From the NCBI GenBank assembly GCA_021404525.1, contig JAAWWE010000013.1:1-64000 (forward strand): DNA of 64,000 bases, in the 5' to 3' direction. The stretch comes from Rhodobiaceae bacterium (GTDB lineage Bacteria > Pseudomonadota > Alphaproteobacteria > Parvibaculales > Parvibaculaceae). This document shows positions 24,161 to 33,001 of the stretch, in pieces (the stretch's first letter is position 1; the number at the start of each line of letters is the position of its first letter). The notes under the pieces are model-generated. The model had not been told where the DNA came from and made no database searches. It was given only the letters and a program-made list of their open reading frames with translations. Made by a program: the position numbers and the translations under genes.

Positions 24161-24496
24161 CTATTTACGAGCGCCTTTGGATGTTGCCGCCAGTTCTTTT
24201 TTCGTATCGCGCACCCAACTCTTGAAGTTTTCGTCGGTTTGAATGCCGCGCATAATTAGATCTTGCAGAAGTTGTTCTTCGACTGGAGGTTGGCCATAGC
24301 TTTGCTCAAAAGCTCGCGCGTAAAGAGCAATCTGCTTTTGTTGTTCTTCGCTCAGAGTGATTTCGACAGCTTTTGGTCCGACTCGGTGTGGGGCCACAGA
24401 AACACTTTCTCCTGTCATTTTAGGCGGACGACCTGGCACACGTGGTTTGAGATCATGAGTTGCGGCGTCGGCAAGGATGGGATCAGTTAGGGACAT
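24161..24496 (-). CDS. Small charged protein of unknown function in the trb operon
   Basis: 111 residues, soluble, basic and rich in Glu/Gln/Lys. VEITLSEEQQKQIALYARAFEQSYG suggests a short beta strand plus helix, perhaps a degenerate RHH. It starts in the TAATG overlap with virB10's stop and ends 2 nt before the nuclease start. It could be a small regulator or T4SS accessory factor. Confidence 0.7.
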   Translation of the reverse strand: MSLTDPILADAATHDLKPRVPGRPPKMTGESVSVAPHRVGPKAVEITLSEEQQKQIALYARAFEQSYGQPPVEEQLLQDLIMRGIQTDENFKSWVRDTKKELAATSKGARK

Positions 24497-25746
24497 TAGG
24501 ATTGCTCGTAAGTTGGTAGTTGCAGGTCTTTGGTGAGAAGCAGAAACACTGGTGTGCCTGGCTCTACGGTGATGGTTGGTTGACGGTTTAAGTAACGCTC
24601 GGTAATGGAGCTTGAAACGGCTGATGATTGTCCTTGGATGGCTTGCACAGACGCATCCACAGCATCACCATTGTTGCCAGAGGAGTTCGTAAGCAGGCTT
24701 GCAAGCCCGGAGATCGTTGTTGAGATCCCAATGCCGGTCGCAACACTGTCCAAGTGATTATCGACATCGCCGCTAATGCCCGCATAACCCGCGCGATCAA
24801 TGCCCGGCATATTATCAAGCTGAATGCTGCCACCGTTTGGCAAAAGGAGGCGGTGCCAGGCGACCTGTACTCTCTCCTGATCAAACGAAATTATCGCATC
24901 GTAGCGACCAAGCAACCGGCTGCCCTGGGGAACAAGCAAGGTTCGACCTGAAAGGGAGTCAAAGATGGGCCGCGTTACATGAGCGACGATCGTACCCGGA
25001 AGATCACTGTTGATACCGGTGATCAGGGACGCAGCGATCGTTGTTCCAGCTTTGATCTCGTGCCCAAAGCTGGCAGGAGTCAGATAAGGATTGCTAACAT
25101 GTGTCGCCCCACTGAAATTCTGCTCGTCAAACTGCAACTTACGGGCAGGGTCATTGCCTTCAGCGGTCAAGCTAAGTTGTGGCAGTTGGACAGGATCAAT
25201 CGTATTCGCCGCAGCGAGGGAACTTAAGTCGGGCAAGGGTGCCTGAGACTGTGCGAATGTCGAAGATCGCGCCTGAAACTCTGGACCGAGATCAGCGGTG
25301 ATTGGAGACTCCCAAGCACGCTTTTGCTCAGCAAGCTTTGCTTCCGCCGCTGCAATCTCAGCAGCACTAGGTCCTTGATACTCCACAACGGGAGGCGTGT
25401 TGGCTTCCAGTTCATCAAACCCATAATCAATGACAGTTTCATCGGTGTCATAATCAATGTCGGATGCATAGTCCGGCTCTGGCTCTTGGCGTGGAGCGAG
25501 ATCTGCGTAAGTCTTCGGGCCTCCCTCAAAGAGGTTTGCGACAACTGCCTCTGTCTGTGCACGTTGCGGCTCAAGGGGAATGTCCTGGACACTAGCGCTT
25601 TCTCGAACGCCAGCATTGGACAGCGCAAAAACGAAAGTGCCAACTACGACCGTCGAGATCAAAGCAGCGCCTCCAATGAGGACATTGCGGTTGAGCGAAA
25701 CAGTGCTTGAAGGCGTGCGGCGGAGATCCAAAATGGGATTTGTCAT
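24496..25746 (-). CDS. trbI: VirB10/TrbI-like T4SS energy-transducing protein
   Basis: 416 residues: cytoplasmic start, one membrane helix (NVLIGGAALISTVVVGTFVFAL), a long acidic and Pro-rich periplasmic linker, and the C-terminal beta-barrel domain (IKAGTTIAASLITGINSDLPGTIVAHVTRPIFDSLSGRTLLVPQGSRLLGRYD). ATG 25746 lies one base past the virB9 stop and the GGGGGG run; the open frame from 25827 is an overlap artefact. Confidence 0.93.
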   Translation of the reverse strand: MTNPILDLRRTPSSTVSLNRNVLIGGAALISTVVVGTFVFALSNAGVRESASVQDIPLEPQRAQTEAVVANLFEGGPKTYADLAPRQEPEPDYASDIDYDTDETVIDYGFDELEANTPPVVEYQGPSAAEIAAAEAKLAEQKRAWESPITADLGPEFQARSSTFAQSQAPLPDLSSLAAANTIDPVQLPQLSLTAEGNDPARKLQFDEQNFSGATHVSNPYLTPASFGHEIKAGTTIAASLITGINSDLPGTIVAHVTRPIFDSLSGRTLLVPQGSRLLGRYDAIISFDQERVQVAWHRLLLPNGGSIQLDNMPGIDRAGYAGISGDVDNHLDSVATGIGISTTISGLASLLTNSSGNNGDAVDASVQAIQGQSSAVSSSITERYLNRQPTITVEPGTPVFLLLTKDLQLPTYEQS

Positions 25747-25747
25747 C

Positions 25748-26767
25748 TTAGCCCCCCACACGTTCAATAGAGATGACAGAGCGAGGGTCGCCATGTTGGA
25801 GGATGGCTTGTTTGATCTGGTGATCAATCACATAGAAATTGCGGTCAACACGGTAGTTGACGAGACCGTTTTCTTCTTCCGCGCCGACAATAAATAGTGG
25901 CGGTGCATCGACGGCACCAAGCCCCTCGGGAAATCTGATGTAAGTCTTTTGACCATCACTAAAGACGGCGACAGGCCGCCAGCTAGGGCTATCTCCCTCC
26001 ATGAGGGTGATCTCATAATTGTAGGAAAACCGAGAGGGATCTGTGATCGTCTGAGGAGCAGGCGAACGCTGCGGACGCTGGGTGCTCCCTGTCAGGACTG
26101 GACGCAGGGAGTTCAGATTGTCGGTTGGATAGTTCCAGGCTACCGCTGTGTGATAGACCGTCTCACCCGTGGCCAATGCATCAATCAAATAGACACGTTT
26201 GTTTGTCGAAATGACAAAATTCGTTTTCACATCCGCAATGTGCGGCTTAACCAGGATAAGCGTTTGCTGGTCATTCTCAGACCCTGTGTGTGTCTGAGTG
26301 ATAGACCACCGTGACGTATCACCGGAAAAGAAGTTCACTAGCTCTTCACCCGGCTGAAGATAGAGGGTCGTCAAAAAGCCAGGTGAGAAGTAGACCTGAT
26401 AAACACTGTTATCAAAATAGAGAAAATTGTGCTTGGCACGGTCGAAGAGCTGCACGTCTGTACTCTGCGTAGACGCTTGTCGCGCAGTGAGCACGGCCTC
26501 TTTCGGATCAAGAGGAACTGGAGCGGTGCGCGCTTCAGTTTGAGTGGTTGGCACTTCAACTAAGGAAGGGGAGGCAACAGGCTTTTCAACCTGGAACACC
26601 TGGACGGGCACCTCAGGTACATTGGCTCCTGAAATCACTGCCGCCTGAAACACACTTCCCTGGGCTGTTGGACCAGTGCTTCCCTGATCTCTAAGTGCTC
26701 TAAGCTCAGCGCAGCCGGTAAGGGCCGCACCCAATGAAATCAACAATGCTGCGTGAGAAACTGACAC
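25748..26767 (-). CDS. trbG: VirB9/TrbG-like lipoprotein
   Basis: 339 residues. Lipobox LTGC (Cys19), unusual for VirB9 but known in TrbG-like proteins. The N-domain is at about 115-215 (SVYQVYFSPGFLTTLYLQPGE, FVISTNKRVYLIDA) and the C-domain at about 245-335 (WRPVAVFSDGQKTYIRFPEG, NYRVDRNFYVIDHQIKQAIL). With VirB10 it builds the outer-membrane core complex. Confidence 0.92.
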   Translation of the reverse strand: MSVSHAALLISLGAALTGCAELRALRDQGSTGPTAQGSVFQAAVISGANVPEVPVQVFQVEKPVASPSLVEVPTTQTEARTAPVPLDPKEAVLTARQASTQSTDVQLFDRAKHNFLYFDNSVYQVYFSPGFLTTLYLQPGEELVNFFSGDTSRWSITQTHTGSENDQQTLILVKPHIADVKTNFVISTNKRVYLIDALATGETVYHTAVAWNYPTDNLNSLRPVLTGSTQRPQRSPAPQTITDPSRFSYNYEITLMEGDSPSWRPVAVFSDGQKTYIRFPEGLGAVDAPPLFIVGAEEENGLVNYRVDRNFYVIDHQIKQAILQHGDPRSVISIERVGG

Positions 26768-27864
26768 TAGCTGTTATCTCCTGTTCCAGGAGATGTTTCA
26801 CCAATGCCACCGCGTGGACCCTGAGATGCCGCGGCACCTGCACTTACCCCCGTGGCTTTGGTGACAAGGGAACCAGGTGTTTGTAGTGCTCCGCCACCTG
26901 CGGATAGCGCCGACTGAACGCGGCTCATCAGACTACCGGCGTTCCCTGACGCAGCTGATGCGCCAGATGCGGCGGCAGCGCCAGCGCCAGCAATTCCGAC
27001 ACCAGCTGCAGCACCGACCGCTGCACCACCAGCAAGCGCACCAATGCCAAGGCTTGGACCGCCTGTCACGAGAGAAGCAGCAGCGGCGGGGATGGATATA
27101 GAAAGGCCAGCGATAACGATAGCTACCGCCATCATTCTCAACCCGGTTCCTACATCAATGTTGATGGTCTTGTGCGCATTCAGCGCAAAATCCTCGACGA
27201 TATTAATTGATATTGCCAGAACAAACGCGAGTGCAAGGAACTTAAGTGCTGCTGATGCGACATAACCCAATGAGCGTTCCATCAGGAAATTGGTGCGAGT
27301 CAAAATCCCGAAGGGAATGAGGATAAAACTAGCGAGTGTGAGAAGCTTAAACTCAATGATGGTGATCATGAGTTGAAGAGCCATGATCAAAAAGGCGATA
27401 AAGATTACGATCCCGGCAAAGCCAAGAACCAACGTATCGAGGGGTGCACCCACGACACCTAGCACGCCTCCAGAATCCGAGGCGATGTTCATGAGTGTTA
27501 TCATCTGCTGAGCGCCTAAATCTACGATGTAGCTCGGTGCTAGCGCTCCACCAATGTCGCTTGCAGTATTTCCACTTGCTCGCAAGCCCAACTCTAATGC
27601 TGTTTGCCTTATTAGATCAGTTTTGTCCGCCCATGTGTTCGTGAGATAGATCACCACGGTCCACAGCATGGCCCTGCGACCAGCGGTGATCATCTCTGAA
27701 CTCCCACCTAACGTCACTTTGAAACCAGTAAACGCAATGGCTATGACCATGAGGATTGTGGTTAGATACACGACCTCACCGCTTAACAGGTTAAACCCAG
27801 TGTTTGCAGCGTTCACAAAAACAGCCAATATAGAGTCGAGTACTTTGTAGGAAGAAAAATCCAT
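26767..27864 (-). CDS. trbL: VirB6/TrbL-like polytopic membrane protein
   Basis: 365 residues with six or so membrane segments (for example VVYLTTILMVIAIAFTGFKV and LVLGFAGIVIFIAFLIMALQLM) and an Ala/Gly-rich cytoplasmic tail. The size, membrane pattern and place between virB9 and the virB5/7-like genes match TrbL/VirB6, the inner-membrane pore component. Confidence 0.85.
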   Translation of the reverse strand: MDFSSYKVLDSILAVFVNAANTGFNLLSGEVVYLTTILMVIAIAFTGFKVTLGGSSEMITAGRRAMLWTVVIYLTNTWADKTDLIRQTALELGLRASGNTASDIGGALAPSYIVDLGAQQMITLMNIASDSGGVLGVVGAPLDTLVLGFAGIVIFIAFLIMALQLMITIIEFKLLTLASFILIPFGILTRTNFLMERSLGYVASAALKFLALAFVLAISINIVEDFALNAHKTINIDVGTGLRMMAVAIVIAGLSISIPAAAASLVTGGPSLGIGALAGGAAVGAAAGVGIAGAGAAAASGASAASGNAGSLMSRVQSALSAGGGALQTPGSLVTKATGVSAGAAASQGPRGGIGETSPGTGDNS

Positions 27865-27873
27865 CGGGGTGGC

Positions 27874-28161
27874 TTACCAATCAAGAGTGTTTTGCGTTCT
27901 TCCGACAGGCTCTGATTGAAAAGGGGTGTCCTGCGAATTTCGCCGCTCTAACAGTTCGGCAACCTCTGGCGAGGTTTTCACGGTCTGAAGACATCTCTGC
28001 TTTTCAGTCACGACCGAGATCGAATGACATTTCGCATTCGCAGACGCCACTATATCTTGGAGTTCTTTGTCGCTTTTTGCAGCTACATCGCCCTCATCCG
28101 AACAACCGGCAAAAAAAACGGTCGCCAGTGCGAGAACCGATATTCTGGTTGGAGTTTTCAT
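27874..28161 (-). CDS. Small lipoprotein (VirB7/TrbK-like position)
   Basis: 95 residues with lipobox FAGC (Cys20). AGGAAGG precedes ATG 28161. It could be a VirB7-type core lipoprotein or a TrbK-type entry-exclusion protein; the sequence does not decide. Its last residues, PVGRTQNTLDW, closely match the end of the next upstream protein (PVGRSTNTMAW). Confidence 0.75.
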   Translation of the reverse strand: MKTPTRISVLALATVFFAGCSDEGDVAAKSDKELQDIVASANAKCHSISVVTEKQRCLQTVKTSPEVAELLERRNSQDTPFQSEPVGRTQNTLDW

Positions 28162-28190
28162 CTAAAAGCCTTCCTCTAAATAACTGGAGA

Positions 28191-28913
28191 TCACCACGCC
28201 ATAGTGTTTGTTGATCTACCCACGGGTGGAGACGAATAATTCGATATTCTTGACCTGGTCGCCTCAGCCCGCGACTGTCTTGCAACGTCCTCCGAAATTC
28301 GGTTTTCGACTGTCTGATGATGCGCAGAGAGAACAGAGACCAACTCAGTCATTTGGCCTGAGAGCGTTCCAAGAAGTTGATTGCCCGCTTGGGTAGCAGC
28401 AGTTTGCCCGGCTGCGGTGTTTGAAGCATTGATGAGACTGAGGACACGTGCTTGTGTCTGTGGAGAATTCTCGATGACTGCCGCATGGACTCGTGCGCTA
28501 TATTCACCAAGTTGCCTTGATCGAACACCGAATTGACGAGCATTGTCGGCAATATCTGGAAAATTGAAGAGATCATCTGCTTCGGGAAACATCTCTCTCA
28601 TTTGATTGGTAATTTGATCTGCTTTGTAAAAGAGGCCCGCGGCCTTTGCGTACTCTTGGTTTAAAATGCCAAGCTGTCCTGCCAACTGAGCCGCAGTGTT
28701 GATATCAATTGACCGCAGCATGGCCGCTTGATTTTCAATTTGCCTGACTTGATTGGAAATCTCCGTTGCCTGTTGCGCGACGGTTTGCAATGTCTGCAAC
28801 GCCGTGAGCAGATTCTGCGCATAGTTCGCTCCGTCAAACACAGCGAGCGATCGCGCCGGGCCAGGCAAGAATACTGAGGTTGTTAGAAATAGAATTATGA
28901 GAGAGCGTTTCAT
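28191..28913 (-). CDS. trbJ: TrbJ/VirB5-like periplasmic protein
   Basis: 240 residues: signal peptide (SLIILFLTTSVFLPGPARS), then long helices (YAQNLLTALQTLQTVAQQATEISNQVRQIENQ) typical of TrbJ, a minor pilus component. The start ATG 28913 with GAGGA 5 nt before it replaces the overlong frame reaching 29237. The C-terminus ends PVGRSTNTMAW. Confidence 0.88.
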   Translation of the reverse strand: MKRSLIILFLTTSVFLPGPARSLAVFDGANYAQNLLTALQTLQTVAQQATEISNQVRQIENQAAMLRSIDINTAAQLAGQLGILNQEYAKAAGLFYKADQITNQMREMFPEADDLFNFPDIADNARQFGVRSRQLGEYSARVHAAVIENSPQTQARVLSLINASNTAAGQTAATQAGNQLLGTLSGQMTELVSVLSAHHQTVENRISEDVARQSRAEATRSRISNYSSPPVGRSTNTMAW

Positions 28914-28947
28914 TTTGGTCCTCGGAGGGAAGATGTTGTGGAGCGGG

Positions 28948-29733
28948 TCAATATCTGCGGCCTGAATAATCACCGACCGACAACTCCCAAATACGTGTGT
29001 AGTGCTGAGCGATCTGCATTGGGGAGCCAACGCCCCCACCGAGCGCTTGTGCGCGATTTCCTGAATAGAAGACAGCGTGCTTCTCTCCTGAAACTGAGAC
29101 ATATGAAGAACCAAAAGCGTAGCCATCAGGAAGAATGATGAGAGTGCCACCGAAGCTCTGCCCTTCCGCTGAACCATTGCCTTCATACTCACAGCCAGGC
29201 GCGTTGTGTTGCATGCCACCACGTTGGCCTTGCTCAATGGTCAAGCTGGTTGTTGGCAGAGCGGAGGGCCTAAACGGACTTTGATAGGTAATGTCCAACT
29301 CACTGAGATCTGACAAATTGGAAAGGGTTTCCAAAGGCGGGCAATTGTCCTGCCGGAGGTTCAAAGAAACAGTCCGAGCCTGCTTTCCAAGCGCTACGCA
29401 TTCAGCAAATGACGTTGTGTCCGCCGCGCGCCCCTTCAGCAGCTTGTGCTGTCCGCCTCGACGGCGATTTGCATTTCGTCCGCCTCCACTGGTGATAGAG
29501 CGGGTTGAAGAGGATTGGGTGATACGCACATCAATCATCGTCTTGTTGATGGAAACACACACATAGTTTTGACACCTTCGACCACAAGCGCTCCATCCAG
29601 GTGCCGTGTGTGGGAGGTTTGCGACGTTGATCTCAGCTGCCAAACTCGCTGTGCTGTGAGCGGTTGAGAGCGCCAAAGCAGACACGATGGGTAGGCACTT
29701 TAGAAACGGGAGGAGGGTAGAAGGATTAGGCAT
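28948..29733 (-). CDS. Secreted protein of unknown function in the trb operon
   Basis: 261 residues from ATG 29733 (GGAGG 6 nt upstream; it overlaps the virB4 stop by 8 nt). The signal peptide ends near TASLAAE. The mature part has paired Cys (SACGRRCQNYVC) and a basic RRRGGQHK patch, then Gly-rich beta segments (GGTLIILPDGYAFGSSYVSV). I recognise no family. A position between virB4 and virB5 suggests a periplasmic accessory or pilus-associated protein. Confidence 0.7.
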   Translation of the reverse strand: MPNPSTLLPFLKCLPIVSALALSTAHSTASLAAEINVANLPHTAPGWSACGRRCQNYVCVSINKTMIDVRITQSSSTRSITSGGGRNANRRRGGQHKLLKGRAADTTSFAECVALGKQARTVSLNLRQDNCPPLETLSNLSDLSELDITYQSPFRPSALPTTSLTIEQGQRGGMQHNAPGCEYEGNGSAEGQSFGGTLIILPDGYAFGSSYVSVSGEKHAVFYSGNRAQALGGGVGSPMQIAQHYTRIWELSVGDYSGRRY

Positions 29734-32167
29734 GAGCAACCTCCATCTGTCTGTCTGCAAGTTCGTTGGCTTCTGTGACAAAACCAGATGCCGACAGGAA
29801 TCCCGTGGCAAAGTTCTGGTCTTTACCCCCTGCAAGAACCCCCTCAATCAATGCCTGGTGATCTGGGCTGGATGCGCCAAAGACTGCAAGTGCCATTTGA
29901 TCCAGGTTGAGTTGAAAGAGTCGCGTGCCACGATCTGACTGCATGTAGTAATCAGACTTTGGAGCTGCCGTTGCCAGGATCTCAATTTCCCGATCTGAGA
30001 GGCCAAAGCGACTATAGATCGTTGCCAGGTTTGGCTCTTGAGCCCGAGAATTTGGCAGAAACAGACGTGTTGGGCAGGACTCAATCAAAGCAGATGTAAT
30101 ATCTGACTCAGCAACATCAGAAAGGCTTTGCGTCGCAAAAATCACAGAAGCGTTTTTCTTTCGAAGGGTCTTCAGCCATTCGCGCAGCTGACCAGAAAAC
30201 TCCCTGTCATCCAGGAACACCCAGGCTTCATCGAGAACGATGAGGGTGGGGCTTCCATCAAGCGCGCGTTCTATTTTGTGGAAGAGGTAAGAGATGACCG
30301 GACCTAGTGCATCCGGGATCGTCATCAGATCTTCCATTTCAAACGCCTGAACAGCGCTGAAGGTCAAATCTTCCTCATCGGCATCCAGGAACCGCCCGTA
30401 AGGGCCTCCCAGCGCATATGCGGCGAAAGCTTCTCTAACTGTGAGATCCTGGAGCTGATTGTTAAAGCTCGTTAGCGTTCGTTGCTTAACTGGCAATGTT
30501 CTTACGCTGGCCAGCGCGTTCCGTATTGCCCTTTTTACATCCGGCGTTACAGGTACTTTGAGCCGTCGAATAATGTCTTCAATCCACTCTAGAGCCCATT
30601 CAAACTCTAGTTCTTCATCAATGTGCTTGAGTGGCTGAAAGGCGAGGGCATTCTCTGCCCCGAGATCGAAGAAAGATCCCCCCAATGCCAGACAAGTGGC
30701 ACGGCAAGACCGGCCTTTGTCAAAGACAAAGATCTGTGCGCTCTCATAGCGGAGGAACTGAGCAACGATCGTAGATAAGAGGACAGACTTCCCGGCCCCT
30801 GTTGGTCCAACAATCATCGTATGGCCTACATCACCACTGTGCAGAGAAAGCCGGAAAGGTGTTGTACCCCCACTCGTCGTGGCATGTAGAAGAGCAGGAC
30901 CATCAAGGGTCCTGTTCCATTCAGGCCCAGCCCAAACATCCGAACTGGGAATAATGTCGGCGAGGGAGAGAGAAGATAATGGAACCCGTCTCACATCAGC
31001 GTAGGCATGAGCCGGCAGGCTTCCAAACCAGGCGTCTACAGCATTTATGGTCTCGACTTTGGAAACAAACCCGTGGGCGTCGAGGATCTTTTGAATTTCT
31101 GCAGCCTGCCACTCCGCTGTCTCAAGGCTTTCATCGGAGACAATGAGTGAGGTAGTAAAGTATCCAAACGCGGCTTGATCAGCAGATACCATCTGCATCG
31201 CCACATCAGCCTCTTGAGCCTTGTTAACAGCATCCGTGTTTTGAAGAGCGCTTTCTTCCCCCAAGAACTGACCGCGCAGGACACTGCCCAGGCCGCTACG
31301 TTTGGAAAACCAATTCCGTTGAAGGGTCTTGAGCGACTTCTGAGCATCTGGACGAGACAGGGCCAGCCAACGATTGCTCCACCGATATGAAAATGGGAGA
31401 TCGCTGAGCTGTCGGAGATAATCAGGTTCGGTATTGGGCGGATATGACCTGACAGAAATTATCTTGAGGTGCTTTGAGCCAAGCATGGGCTGCAACCCGC
31501 CTAGCAACTCTGTATCTGAAAGAAATGCATCTAGATAAGCTGGAACGTCTGGAACTGAAACACGGTGCGGGCGTTCTGATACGCAGGAATGCAGATATGT
31601 AAGCAGAGCCTCCCCATCCATAACGCTGACTTCTGGCATTAGCGTAGTTAAAAGACCAAAGAGCTGGTCGCTCGCTTCAACAAACCGATTCAATTCCTTT
31701 GGGGTCTGGCTGACTGTTTGATCTTCTTGTTCATCACCGTTTTTGGAGAAAAACAGGGACGCTGCTTTTTCTTTTCGATCCTCTGGCGGCAAATAGGTGA
31801 GCACCAGAAAATGATCAATCTCGAAATGGGCCTGATCGGCCTCAAAGCGGTCCCGACGCCGATCATCAATCATCTGAGAAAACGGGTCGGGAAATGTTGA
31901 TTGCGGATATGTCCGGCTTGGTCGCCTCTGTGCTTCAACCTGAAGACACCAACCGCTTTCCAGTCGCTTAAGAAAATTATTGAGACGTTGCCGATGCCCG
32001 AGCTTCTGTTCATTGCTCGTAGCATCCATATCAGGTGCTCGGTATCGCGCAGCCCGTGTAAATGAACCATCCTTGTTCAGGAGAATACCGTCATCAATAA
32101 GAGCCGCCCATGGGAGGTAATCCGAGAGGCTTTTCTGCACGGGTTTATATTCGGCTAGGTTGAACAT
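29726..32167 (-). CDS. trbE: VirB4/TrbE-like T4SS ATPase
   Basis: 813 residues, full length. Walker A IVGPTGAGKSVLL near residue 455, Walker B LIVLDEAWVFLDD near 644, and the FATQSLSDV switch region. The N-terminal CagE domain is present (YKPVQKSLSDYLPW; LTYLPPEDR). It powers substrate and pilin movement at the inner membrane. Confidence 0.96.
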   Translation of the reverse strand: MFNLAEYKPVQKSLSDYLPWAALIDDGILLNKDGSFTRAARYRAPDMDATSNEQKLGHRQRLNNFLKRLESGWCLQVEAQRRPSRTYPQSTFPDPFSQMIDDRRRDRFEADQAHFEIDHFLVLTYLPPEDRKEKAASLFFSKNGDEQEDQTVSQTPKELNRFVEASDQLFGLLTTLMPEVSVMDGEALLTYLHSCVSERPHRVSVPDVPAYLDAFLSDTELLGGLQPMLGSKHLKIISVRSYPPNTEPDYLRQLSDLPFSYRWSNRWLALSRPDAQKSLKTLQRNWFSKRSGLGSVLRGQFLGEESALQNTDAVNKAQEADVAMQMVSADQAAFGYFTTSLIVSDESLETAEWQAAEIQKILDAHGFVSKVETINAVDAWFGSLPAHAYADVRRVPLSSLSLADIIPSSDVWAGPEWNRTLDGPALLHATTSGGTTPFRLSLHSGDVGHTMIVGPTGAGKSVLLSTIVAQFLRYESAQIFVFDKGRSCRATCLALGGSFFDLGAENALAFQPLKHIDEELEFEWALEWIEDIIRRLKVPVTPDVKRAIRNALASVRTLPVKQRTLTSFNNQLQDLTVREAFAAYALGGPYGRFLDADEEDLTFSAVQAFEMEDLMTIPDALGPVISYLFHKIERALDGSPTLIVLDEAWVFLDDREFSGQLREWLKTLRKKNASVIFATQSLSDVAESDITSALIESCPTRLFLPNSRAQEPNLATIYSRFGLSDREIEILATAAPKSDYYMQSDRGTRLFQLNLDQMALAVFGASSPDHQALIEGVLAGGKDQNFATGFLSASGFVTEANELADRQMEVAHA

Positions 32168-32179
32168 CAGGCTTCAAAA

Positions 32180-32437
32180 TTAGGAGTCAAAAAATTGTGG
32201 ATAGCGAATGTGCCGGATCGCACTTGAGACAAAGTGGGGGTCATGGGCGGTGACGAGACGCGCGATGAAATGAAGTGCCAGAGCCAGCGGTATCCCGATC
32301 AACCACTGTTGCAGGCCCGCTGAGAGGGCGCCGCCGATCATCCAAATTGTAAACACCGTTGTTCTCGGCGCTCCCATAATCGTGATTGGCTCTGTCAGAC
32401 CCTGGAATAAGGGAACGGAGAGATTGTTGTTGGTCAA
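32180..32437 (-). CDS. trbD: VirB3/TrbD-like membrane protein, TTG start
   Basis: 85 residues: SVPLFQGLTEPITIMGAPRT is the VirB3 signature, followed by a hairpin of membrane segments. The only in-frame start is TTG at 32437, since TGA closes the frame four codons earlier. It lies inside the 3' half of the preceding frame, which suggests translational coupling. Confidence 0.88.
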   Translation of the reverse strand: MTNNNLSVPLFQGLTEPITIMGAPRTTVFTIWMIGGALSAGLQQWLIGIPLALALHFIARLVTAHDPHFVSSAIRHIRYPQFFDS

Positions 32438-32672
32438 ACTCGTTACTCATAAGGGCTTGGGTTAAGGGATGATCATGTCCAAACATGCGGGCATATCTTG
32501 CGGCTTTGCTCGTGTTAGTTCGGGCGTGTTTCTCGGCGCTCGTGGCCCAGAGAACAGCAAAACCCCAACCAAGAATGGTGAGCTGCAGAAGCAGACACAA
32601 AACCGCTTTTCCAGGCTGGGCATTGGCCTTTAAGACCCAAGCGGGAAAGAGGAGTGTCTGCAGACGGATCAT
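32241..32672 (-). CDS. Pmp3/YqaE-like small membrane protein with a tail overlapping virB3
   Basis: 143 codons. The first 80 residues look real: LLFPAWVLKA, a membrane segment LLLQLTILGWGFAVLWAT and a polar helix. The last 65 codons lie over virB3 in another frame and read like out-of-frame sequence. Either the protein has a long overlap tail, or a base change has removed its true stop near 32440. Similar short membrane proteins sit between trbC and trbD in some P-type systems. Confidence 0.55.
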   Translation of the reverse strand: MIRLQTLLFPAWVLKANAQPGKAVLCLLLQLTILGWGFAVLWATSAEKHARTNTSKAARYARMFGHDHPLTQALMSNEFDQQQSLRSLIPGSDRANHDYGSAENNGVYNLDDRRRPLSGPATVVDRDTAGSGTSFHRASRHRP

Positions 32673-32995
32673 TAGAAAGCGGCTCCAGTCGTTAAACCAA
32701 AGACGTTGGCCAATATTGTGGTCGATCCAGCAACGATACTGATGCCCAACCCAACTCCAGCAGCGCGGCGCATCATAGATCCACCTTCAGAAAACATGAC
32801 TGTAAATCCGGTTATGATAATCGCCACGGTCGAGATCAACAGCGCTACCGGACCCGTCAAAGAATTCACAATCGTTGTAAGCGAAGACTCCCACGGCAAC
32901 CCGGTGCCACTGGCGGCAAGAAGGGGGGTCGTCCATAGGCAAAGGCTCAGTCCGGACACAAAACTCGGTAGCGATCTAAGATTCACTTTCAACAT
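32672..32995 (-). CDS. trbC: VirB2/TrbC-like pilin
   Basis: 107 residues: signal peptide (SGLSLCLWTTPLLAASG) and two membrane helices (VALLISTVAIIITGFTVMF; AAGVGLGISIVAGSTTILANVFG) around MRRA. This is the TrbC/VirB2 layout. It is the expected substrate of the TraF peptidase at 7.4 kb. GGAG lies just before ATG 32995. Confidence 0.9.
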   Translation of the reverse strand: MLKVNLRSLPSFVSGLSLCLWTTPLLAASGTGLPWESSLTTIVNSLTGPVALLISTVAIIITGFTVMFSEGGSMMRRAAGVGLGISIVAGSTTILANVFGLTTGAAF

Positions 32996-33001
32996 CTCCA
33001 G

